This document shows, in pieces, positions 1 through 5,695 of a stretch of 8,307 nt of DNA. Both the position numbers and the translations under genes were made by a program. The first letter of the stretch is position 1. Every line of letters starts with the position of its first letter. The DNA is from an uncultured Streptococcus sp. (GTDB lineage Bacteria > Bacillota > Bacilli > Lactobacillales > Streptococcaceae). The stretch covers positions 1 through 8,307 of the forward strand of contig NZ_CAJPNR010000066.1 in assembly GCF_905372115.1 (NCBI RefSeq). Reading direction: 5' to 3'. The notes beneath the pieces were generated by a model. The model saw only the letters and a list, made by a program, of their open reading frames with translations, was not told the origin of the DNA and did not search any database.

Positions 1-28
1 ATATTAAATAAAAAGAAAGTGTTTTAAT

Positions 29-1029
29 ATGGCTGATTTGTATATTCAGAACTCTTCATACAGCTTATCAATTAGTGATCGTAAGTTAATGATAAGGAAC
101 CAAGAACGCACTATGCTCAAGGCTATTTCATTAGGTCTAATTGATAACATTCTTATATTTGGTAATTCTCAGTTATCAACATAATTACTGAAATCTTTAT
201 CTCGCCATGGGATTCCAGTCTTCTATTTTTCCAGCAAGGGTGAGTTTTTATTTTCGATGGATTCTTTTAAGGATGCGGACTATGAAAAGCAGAGAGAGCA
301 GGCCCAGGCTTCTTTTGATAAAAGTTTCTGTCTGAAGATGTCGCAGAGAATAGCTTGGGCAAAAATCATGAATCAATTAAATCTGCTAAAAGCATACGAT
401 GAGCAAGGTCTATTTGACGAAGAGGACTTTAAACGTTTTAAATCTGCTTGTGAGAGCCTTGAATCTGCCAAAAGCATATCAGAAATGATGGGGATTGAAG
501 GCAGGATTGCTAAATCTTATTTCTACTATCTAAATCTACTGGTAGAAGAAGATTTTCAGTTTTATTGTCGCAATAGGAGGCCATCCTTAGATCGTTTTAA
601 TGCGCTGCTAAATTTTGGGTATTCAATTTTGTATTCCTGTTTTATTGGCTTGATTCGGAAAAATTGTCTTAGTGCAGGCTTTGGAGTTACCCATCAGCCA
701 CATACCCATCATGCAGTACTAGCCAGCGGCCTGATGGAAGAGTGGCGTCCAGTCATCGTAGATGATACTGTGATGAGTCTGATTAAGCATGGTGATATTA
801 GGGGGAGCATTTTGAGAAGATGGGGGATGAAATGCATTTGACTTCGGAAGGGATTGAAGTATTTTCTCGAGCTATGAGGGAGCGCATCTTAGAAATCCAT
901 CATTATGTCGAATTGGATAAGAATCGCTATACTTTTTTGTACATGGCAGATCAGCAAATTAAGTCTTTGATTCGATGTTTTAAGTCAAGGAATGCTGACG
1001 ACTATATCAGCAGTTATACGGGAGAGTGA
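29..1029 (+). pseudogene. cas1: Type III-A Cas1 integrase, disrupted by a nonsense codon and a frameshift
   Basis: Cas1 is the DNA integrase that, as a complex with Cas2, inserts new spacers at the leader end of the array. Reading from ATG 29, the frame runs MADLYIQNSS... to codon 51 and meets TAA at 182-184, probably a CAA-to-TAA change. The same frame then continues (GIPVFYFSSKGEFLFSMDSF) to about 800. A five-G run (801-805) appears to have lost one G: adding one restores HFEKMGDEMHL and joins the C-terminal part that ends at TGA 1027-1029. The repaired protein would be about 333 residues, normal for Cas1. Family landmarks in repaired numbering are E157 (GIEGR), H222 (VTHQ) and the acidic LMEEWRP stretch near 237-238. 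The residue aligned with the first acidic position before it is G234 rather than the usual D. No good ribosome site precedes ATG 257, so a functional downstream restart is unlikely. Identity is secure; loss of function is inferred. Confidence 0.9.
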
Positions 1030-1031
1030 AG

Positions 1032-1358
1032 ATGACTTTTTATAATCTTGATAGTGTCAGCAAGGAATTTGCCAGGAAGAAAACAAAGTTTTGTCTGGTT
1101 ATTTATGATATCGTAAGTAATAAAAGGCGTTTAAAACTAGCCAAGCTTTTAGAAGGCTATGGTACAAGGGTTCAGCGTTCTTGCTTCGAAGTCGATATAG
1201 AAAAGCTGAATTTTGACCTTTTGATAAAAGATATAAGAGACTTTTATCAAGCCGATGAAGGAGACAATATCATCGTATATGTCGGGCATAAAGAAGAAAC
1301 TGTAGTCTTTAATCCCTATGCTGGCGCTGAGTTGCTGGAAGAGATATTATTCTTTTAA
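1032..1358 (+). CDS. cas2: CRISPR-associated Cas2
   Basis: Cas2 is the small ferredoxin-fold dimer that bridges two Cas1 dimers during spacer integration. The 108-residue product has the typical first strand with its conserved aspartate (LVIYDI, D26) followed by SNKRRLKLAKLLEGYG, then a QRSCFEVD strand and a GDNIIVYVG strand. About 15 residues precede the usual start of the fold. An in-frame GTG at 1026 overlaps the cas1 stop, but GGAGAG at 1021-1026 is correctly spaced for ATG 1032 and would overlap the GTG, so I chose ATG 1032. Translation was probably coupled to cas1, whose C-terminal frame ends at 1029. The gene is intact although its partner is not, so it is either a passenger or could work with a Cas1 supplied from elsewhere. 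The array leader follows directly. Confidence 0.93.
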   Translation: MTFYNLDSVSKEFARKKTKFCLVIYDIVSNKRRLKLAKLLEGYGTRVQRSCFEVDIEKLNFDLLIKDIRDFYQADEGDNIIVYVGHKEETVVFNPYAGAELLEEILFF

Positions 1359-1360
1359 TC

Positions 1361-1389
1361 TTTAAATTTTGCTGTCTTCATGGTATAAT
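1361..1389 (+). promoter_or_regulatory. Probable array promoter in the CRISPR leader
   Basis: A perfect TATAAT lies at 1384-1389, preceded by TG at 1381-1382, giving an extended -10 element. A weak -35-like TTTAAA lies at 1361-1366, 17 bases upstream. Transcription would start near 1396, about 65 bases before the first repeat, and read in the orientation that places ACGGAAAC at the 5' end of each crRNA. It begins three bases after the cas2 stop. Confidence 0.65.
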
Positions 1390-1461
1390 AAGGATAAGTT
1401 TCAACTGGGATGTCAAACTAGATCTAGTGGTCTGACGCGAAGACCCTATACAAGATATGGG
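1390..1461 (+). other. CRISPR leader, transcribed part, with inverted repeats
   Basis: This non-coding stretch between the array promoter and the first repeat contains a perfect 10-base palindrome CTAGATCTAG (1418-1427). It also has a 5-bp inverted repeat GGTCT/AGACC (1429-1433 and 1441-1445). A third inverted repeat, GGGGTT-AGA-AACCCC (1459-1473), spans the leader-repeat junction. The position between cas2 and the repeats and the transcription direction make it the leader. A role for the hairpins in transcript folding or spacer integration is inference only. Confidence 0.6.
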
Positions 1462-2455
1462 GTTAGAAACCCCAGTCACCTCGAGAGGGTACGGAAATAA
1501 AGCGTCATCATAGTTGTCGTACCCCTCCAGTAAGGTTAGAAACCCCAGTCACCTCGGGAGGGGACGGAAACTGAGTTTAGAACACGAACGTCAGTCACAT
1601 CTTTCTTATGTAAGACCCCCCATTCACCTCGGAAGGGTACGGAAACAAGTCGTTAGCAATCATTAGTACATAATTTTTTGTAAGACCCCCAGTCACCTCG
1701 CGAGGGGGCGGAAACAAGTCCGATACAAGCGACACTAGTGATCCCAATAAGAACAGTAAGAAACCCCAGTTACCTCGAAAGGGTACGGAAACCAGTTGAT
1801 TATTCTTCATTTATCAAAACTCCTGATAAATAGGTAAGAAACCCCAGTCACCTCGTGAGGGGGCGGAAACCCACTCCTCCACTATCTAGCAATTCATCTA
1901 CTTTTTGCGTAAGAACCCCTAGTCACCTCGGGAGGGGACGGAAACCCCCATCCAGTCATGTCATCTTCATTTCTTAGGTTCTGTAAGACCCCCCATTCAC
2001 CTCGAGAGGGGACGGAAACTAGCTGCCTATAATCGTTGTATTCTCCGCTAGTAATTGTAAGAACCCCCAACCACCTTGAAAAGGGACGGAAACGTTAAGT
2101 AGTGTTTGATCGTTAATACCTGATAAATCAAAGTAAGAATCCCCATTCACCTCGGGAGGGTACGGAAACGAGATAGACTTTCTTTCATAGCTATCTCAAT
2201 ATTTTGTAAGAACCCCTAGTCACCTCGAGAGGGGGCGGAAACTAGAACTTCTTCGCGTTTACCAATAAACTGCGCAGTAAGCCCCCCCAGTCACCTCGCG
2301 AGGGTACGGAAACACTGGAATACTGTTTTCTGTCCAGTCAAAACCATCGTAAGCGCCCTAGCGTTCTCGAGAGGGTACGGAAACCAGTAATTCCACTCTT
2401 TAAATTCTGGGTTAAACCGTAAGAACCTCCATTCAACTCGAGAGGGTACGGAAAC
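1462..2455 (+). CRISPR. Type III-A CRISPR array, 14 degenerate repeats and 13 spacers
   Basis: Repeats (36-37 bases) lie at 1462-1498, 1535-1571, 1610-1646, 1680-1715, 1756-1792, 1834-1870, 1909-1945, 1983-2019, 2057-2093, 2133-2169, 2206-2242, 2277-2313, 2349-2384 and 2419-2455. Spacers are 36, 38, 33, 40, 41, 38, 37, 37, 39, 36, 34, 35 and 34 bases. Each repeat starts GTAAG (GTTAG in the first two), has a C-rich middle, a CTC-GNRA-GGG hairpin and an end close to ACGGAAAC, which becomes the 8-base 5' tag of the crRNA. The layout and 3' end match the streptococcal Csm repeat type. No two repeats are identical. Repeat 1 ends in T instead of C, and repeats 4, 6 and 11 read GCGGAAAC. Repeat 13 is the most diverged, with a changed middle and a one-base deletion. 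Repeats 4 and 13 are one base short. Spacer targets cannot be named by eye. Confidence 0.97.
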
Positions 2456-2513
2456 TGGGGGGATTATGATGCGATTTTTAAAATAGGATTAGATATTTAA
2501 AATAAGAAAAACC
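2456..2513. other. AT-rich spacer with a short direct repeat upstream of the cas6 promoter
   Basis: Between the last repeat and the -35 box the sequence is AT-rich and contains TTTAAAATA twice, at 2477-2485 and 2496-2504. Their starts are 19 bases apart, close to two helical turns, and the second ends ten bases before the -35 element. This could be an UP-type element or a regulator site, or simple AT-rich drift. No open reading frame of interest is present. Confidence 0.35.
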
Positions 2514-2542
2514 TTGACATCGCTTTCAAGATTTGATATAAT
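2514..2542 (+). promoter_or_regulatory. Consensus sigma-70/SigA promoter upstream of cas6
   Basis: TTGACA (2514-2519) and TATAAT (2537-2542) are both exact consensus hexamers separated by the optimal 17 bases, so this should be a very strong promoter. The start site would be near 2549. It faces the cas6-csm genes, but a strong hairpin and T tract lie between it and cas6. A perfect palindrome CAGTACTG (2557-2564) sits just inside the transcribed region, where an operator could lie. Confidence 0.88.
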
Positions 2543-2548
2543 AACAAT

Positions 2549-2633
2549 CGTAAAAACAGTACTGATAATAACTAAAAAAGGGCGCCCTAGATTCGGTGAA
2601 AAATACTTTCACCGTTTTTAGGCGCTTTTTCTT
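2549..2633 (+). ncRNA. Putative short leader RNA or small RNA ending at the hairpin before cas6
   Basis: A transcript from the consensus promoter would run about 80 bases and then meet a long hairpin with a T tract. No start codon giving a convincing leader peptide is visible. CTAAAAA at 2572-2578 is perfectly complementary to TTTTTAG at 2615-2621, part of the 3' arm of the hairpin, so an alternative fold that weakens the terminator is possible. The RNA could therefore be an attenuator controlling cas6-csm, a free small RNA, or just the 5' leader of the operon mRNA. I recognise no known RNA family. The existence of the element is read from the sequence; its role is inference. Confidence 0.45.
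2582..2630 (+). terminator. Intrinsic-terminator-like hairpin between array and cas6
   Basis: GCGCC (2582-2586) pairs with GGCGC (2621-2625). TAGA (2588-2591) continues against TTTA (2617-2620) with one bulged C and one G-T pair. After a small internal loop, CGGTGAAA (2594-2601) pairs perfectly with TTTCACCG (2607-2614) around a five-base loop. Five Ts follow at 2626-2630. As at 2574-2579 face the T tract, so the element could also work on the opposite strand. It is well placed to end the array transcript, but it also stands between the consensus promoter and cas6, so read-through or regulation would be needed for operon expression. Confidence 0.75.
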
Positions 2634-2654
2634 ATTATAGAAAGGAATGGAAAT

Positions 2655-3389
2655 GTGAAGAAAATACGATTGCATCTTTCAAAGGTATCTTTGAAGGATG
2701 ATGACTTAGTCTGTAAACTGCAGGGCTTTCTCATGGAGAAGCTGTCGGATGACTTTGCCTCTTTCCTCCATCAGCAAGAGACCAATCCCTACTCGATGAA
2801 TCTTCGTTCGGATAGGGAGGAGTCTATTTGGACGGTAAACTTACTTTCGGAAGAAGCGGAGCAGCAGATATTGCCCCAGCTATTGAGTCTTGAAACGATA
2901 AAATTAGAGACTTATTCTGAGGAAATTCTGGTGAAGAATATCGAAATCCAGTCTCTTTCGTCCCAGTCCTTGCTGGAGGTTTTTCAGGGAGATGAGGCTT
3001 CGCACTTGATAAGCCTGAACTTCTATACTCCGACGACCTTTAAACGTCAGGGGCAGTTTGTCCTTTTTCCAGATACACGTCTAATCTTTCAGAGTCTCAT
3101 GCAGAAGTACAGCCGGCTGGTAGAAGGCAAAGCAGAGATAGAGGAGGAAACGCTGGAGTTTTTAGCAGAGCATAGCCAAATCAGCAGTTATCGTCTGAAG
3201 AGTCATTATTTCCCGATTCATGGACGAAAATACCCCGCCTTTGAGGGTAGGGTAACTATTCGGATCCAGGGAGCATCTACCTTAAAGGCCTATGCCCAGA
3301 TGCTTCTGAGATTCGGGGAATATTCTGGAGTCGGAGCTAAATGCAGCTTAGGAATGGGAGGGATGAGAATTGAAGAAAGAAAAACTTGA
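2655..3389 (+). CDS. cas6: Cas6 pre-crRNA endoribonuclease
   Basis: Cas6 cuts the array transcript within each repeat, leaving the 8-base tag on every crRNA. The 244-residue product is the usual size and resembles S. thermophilus Csm-locus Cas6. It has a FLMEKL helix, then a conserved SFLHQQETNPYS stretch whose H39 is the likely catalytic histidine by analogy with other Cas6 proteins. Next come LIFQSLMQKYSRLVEG and a C-terminal glycine-rich loop at 221-236 (GEYSGVGAKCSLGMGG), the RAMP hallmark. The start is GTG 2655, with AAAGGAA at 2641-2647 spaced seven bases away; the ATGs at 2647 and 2653 are out of frame. It is the first gene after the consensus promoter and hairpin, and it overlaps cas10 by 20 bases. 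No disabling change is visible, consistent with continued need for crRNA processing. Confidence 0.94.
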   Translation: MKKIRLHLSKVSLKDDDLVCKLQGFLMEKLSDDFASFLHQQETNPYSMNLRSDREESIWTVNLLSEEAEQQILPQLLSLETIKLETYSEEILVKNIEIQSLSSQSLLEVFQGDEASHLISLNFYTPTTFKRQGQFVLFPDTRLIFQSLMQKYSRLVEGKAEIEEETLEFLAEHSQISSYRLKSHYFPIHGRKYPAFEGRVTIRIQGASTLKAYAQMLLRFGEYSGVGAKCSLGMGGMRIEERKT

Positions 3390-5676
3390 TTTGATTTACC
3401 AGGCCTTGTTTCACAATCTTGGCCGAGTTGTTAGTCGCTCGCACGGTCAGCCCGATGATATAGATTTGGGGAAAGCATGGTTAAAAGAGCAACTGCCCCA
3501 TCTTAATTTTGGTGGGGATAGCAGAACAGAAAAAATAATCGCTTTGGCAAATAATATTGCCAGTGGCTCATTAGATGAAAACGAAGTTTCAAAAGAGCAG
3601 CTTTTCAAACCGCTGGCTGATATCTTTAACGCCTTCAAAAAGAAAGAGGAGACTCGTTATCAGAAGTTTGAAGTCTTGACAGATGAGAGCAAACTCAATA
3701 TTGCCATCAACGAAACAGCTGATATTAGTCAGAACTGTTATGAGGAACTGCTGAATATTTTGAATGAAAAACTGCAACAACTTCCCTTAGAGGAAGAAAG
3801 CTTGCCTTCCTTTTTCAATCTTTGGCGGAGCTTGTTTTCGAAAGTTCCTCTACTTCCTGGAGACAAGGAGCTGGGAGATCTCTCTCTGGCAGAGCATAGT
3901 CGATTAACAGTTGCTTTTGCTACTGCGATTTTTGATTATCTGGAAAGCCAAGACCAATATACTCTACTAGATGATGAATCCAAATTTTATAGAGAATCAG
4001 CCTTCTTGCTAGCTAGTTTTGATCTTTCTGGTATCCAGGACTTTATCTACAATATCGCCAGCAAAGGGGCTGCTAAGCAACTCAAGGCTCGCAGTCTTTA
4101 TCTGGAATTTATGAGTGAAAATATTGTGGATAGTCTCTTGGAGAAGTTGGCTCTATCACGCGCCAATGCCCTTTATGTTGGCGGTGGCCATGCCTATTTC
4201 GTTTTACCCAATACAGAAGCTACAGTGACAGTTTTGGAGCAGTTTGAAATGGAATTTAACAGTTTCCTCCTGAAGCATTTTCAGACGGGTCTCTATGTTG
4301 CTTTTGGTTGGGCACCATTTGCTGCAGAGCAGATTATGAAATACCGTTATGGCTCGGTTGCTAGTTATCTACAACACTATCGCGAGATATACCAAGAGAC
4401 TAGTCGGATGATTTCTGAAAAGAAAATCTCTCGCTACGATGCAACTACCCTGCGAGTGCTCAATAAGGGTGGTAAACAGTCTGAACGAGAGTGTGAAATT
4501 TGCCATGCAGTTGGGGATATTAAGGAGCTGCGGATAGGTGGCGAGGATGTACAAAATCTTTGTCCTATTTGTCGTGAACTTAGAGGATTTGCTGCTAAAA
4601 TTCATACTTTTAACGACACTGAAAATCCTGAAAGGGAAGATTATTATTATTTTCAAATTGTAGAGGGAGAAGAAGGACTGCCGATTGGCCATGGAGCTGT
4701 ATTGCTGGCTGTGGATGGAGATGATATTCCCGCTTCAGGTCGTTTATATGTGAAAAATAAATTTTCTACGAACTATGCTGCTATTCATGTCTATATCGGA
4801 GACCGTCAGGCAGCGAATATCGAAGATTATGCTGGTCTGTCTCAAAAAGAAATCGAAGGAAATGAGGGTGAGACTAGGGGAATTAAGCGGCTGGCTGTTT
4901 TGCGTTTGGATGTAGACAATCTAGGTGCGGCCTTTATGGCTGGATTTTCTGAACAAGCAGCTGGAAGTTATAATACTCTTGCTCGCTCTGCAGTATTTTC
5001 TCAGCAAATGAGTCTTTTCTTTAAGTTTCATATTAATCATTTTGCAGAAGGTAAGAATTTAACGATTATCTATGCAGGTGGTGACGATGTGTTTGCGATT
5101 GGCAGCTGGCAGGATGTTATAGATTTTGCGGTTGATATTAGGCAGAAATTTATTGCTTTTACAAATGGGAAGCTGACCTTATCTGCAGGTGTTGGGCTTT
5201 ATCCAGACAAAACTCCGATTCATCTGATGGCTTTGGATGCTGGACATCTTGAAGAAGCCGCCAAGTCCAATGGCAAAGATAGCATTTCTCTTTTCAACGA
5301 ACGGTACACTTTCGCGTTTGATGACTTTATTGATGAGATTTACAAAGGAAAATTAAAGGATATTCGGAGATATTTCTCTGGGCAGAAGGAGCGGGGCATC
5401 AATTTTCTCTATCGCTTGGTCGAACTTTTGCAACTTAATGATAAAACGATGTATAAGGGATATGGGCCGGAAGATGATAGAAGGATGAATGTTGCCCGCT
5501 TGGCTTATCTATTGGCGCGAATGGAAGATGAAGCTGGCAAAGAGGGGAAGGAGCACTTCAGAGAATTTAAAAATGCTTTTTGGAATTGGTACAAGAGCAG
5601 CAGTAAAACACAGAGAGAAGCAGAGTTCGCTCTCATCTACTATCTATATGAGATTAGACATCTACTATCTATATGA
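3370..5676 (+). CDS. cas10: Cas10/Csm1, with degenerate HD domain and intact GGDD cyclase
   Basis: Cas10 is the large subunit of the Csm complex. On target RNA binding, its Palm domain normally makes cyclic oligoadenylate and its HD domain cuts single-stranded DNA. The 768-residue protein begins at TTG 3370, with GGGAGGG upstream giving MKKEKLDLIYQALFH, matching the family start. The HD signature reads H15-N16 rather than H-D. The later ADNIASG-type motif reads ANNIASG (N61), and the histidines expected between them appear absent in a shortened segment. The first Palm begins near SFDLSGIQDF (216-225). A zinc ribbon has C375, C378, C398 and C401. The second Palm has RLDVDNLGAAF and GGDD at 570-573, so cyclase activity should be retained. 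The C-terminus is altered by a 25-base tandem duplication, ending IRHLLSI instead of the expected IRKV. Comparison with S. thermophilus Csm1 is from memory. The gene is otherwise full length. Confidence 0.95.
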   Translation: MKKEKLDLIYQALFHNLGRVVSRSHGQPDDIDLGKAWLKEQLPHLNFGGDSRTEKIIALANNIASGSLDENEVSKEQLFKPLADIFNAFKKKEETRYQKFEVLTDESKLNIAINETADISQNCYEELLNILNEKLQQLPLEEESLPSFFNLWRSLFSKVPLLPGDKELGDLSLAEHSRLTVAFATAIFDYLESQDQYTLLDDESKFYRESAFLLASFDLSGIQDFIYNIASKGAAKQLKARSLYLEFMSENIVDSLLEKLALSRANALYVGGGHAYFVLPNTEATVTVLEQFEMEFNSFLLKHFQTGLYVAFGWAPFAAEQIMKYRYGSVASYLQHYREIYQETSRMISEKKISRYDATTLRVLNKGGKQSERECEICHAVGDIKELRIGGEDVQNLCPICRELRGFAAKIHTFNDTENPEREDYYYFQIVEGEEGLPIGHGAVLLAVDGDDIPASGRLYVKNKFSTNYAAIHVYIGDRQAANIEDYAGLSQKEIEGNEGETRGIKRLAVLRLDVDNLGAAFMAGFSEQAAGSYNTLARSAVFSQQMSLFFKFHINHFAEGKNLTIIYAGGDDVFAIGSWQDVIDFAVDIRQKFIAFTNGKLTLSAGVGLYPDKTPIHLMALDAGHLEEAAKSNGKDSISLFNERYTFAFDDFIDEIYKGKLKDIRRYFSGQKERGINFLYRLVELLQLNDKTMYKGYGPEDDRRMNVARLAYLLARMEDEAGKEGKEHFREFKNAFWNWYKSSSKTQREAEFALIYYLYEIRHLLSI

Positions 5677-5683
5677 GATTAGA
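5634..5683 (+). repeat. 25-bp perfect tandem duplication at the cas10 3' end
   Basis: Bases 5634-5658 are repeated exactly at 5659-5683; the unit starts CATCTACTATC and ends GAGATTAGA. Because 25 is not a multiple of three, the second copy shifts the frame and supplies a new TGA at 5674-5676. With a single copy, cas10 would end IRKV at the TAA now at 5690-5692, only three bases before csm2. This looks like slipped-strand duplication. Confidence 0.95.
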
Positions 5684-5695
5684 AAGGTATAAAAG

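Noticed and set aside
257..841. A stand-alone 194-residue gene starting at ATG 257
   Set aside because: It is the middle part of cas1, in frame with the segment before the stop at 182, and has no properly spaced ribosome site.
820..1029. A separate 69-residue gene
   Set aside because: It is the Cas1 C-terminus displaced by the one-base deletion at 801-805.
1733..1740. Palindrome CACTAGTG in spacer 4 as a regulatory site
   Set aside because: It lies inside a spacer, so it reflects the captured protospacer rather than local regulation.
1595..1810. Minus-strand open frame of 71 codons with an internally repeated proline/glycine-rich motif
   Set aside because: It lies inside the CRISPR array. 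The repeated peptide is the translation of successive repeats, not a gene.
1822..2128. CCTGATAAAT shared by spacer 5 (1822-1831) and spacer 9 (2119-2128)
   Set aside because: A ten-base match among about 480 AT-rich spacer bases is not clearly above chance, and the flanking bases differ.
2633..2638. TATTAT as a second -10 box immediately before cas6
   Set aside because: No matching -35 element lies at the right distance, and the start site would fall at the ribosome binding site.
4369..4692. Minus-strand open frame of 107 codons within cas10
   Set aside because: It is fully antisense to conserved Cas10 sequence including the zinc ribbon, with no ribosome site or recognisable domain.
5489..5692. 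Plus-strand open frame overlapping the cas10 end
   Set aside because: It is a shifted reading of cas10. Its ending ...YEIRKV is useful only because it shows the ancestral Cas10 C-terminus before the 25-bp duplication.
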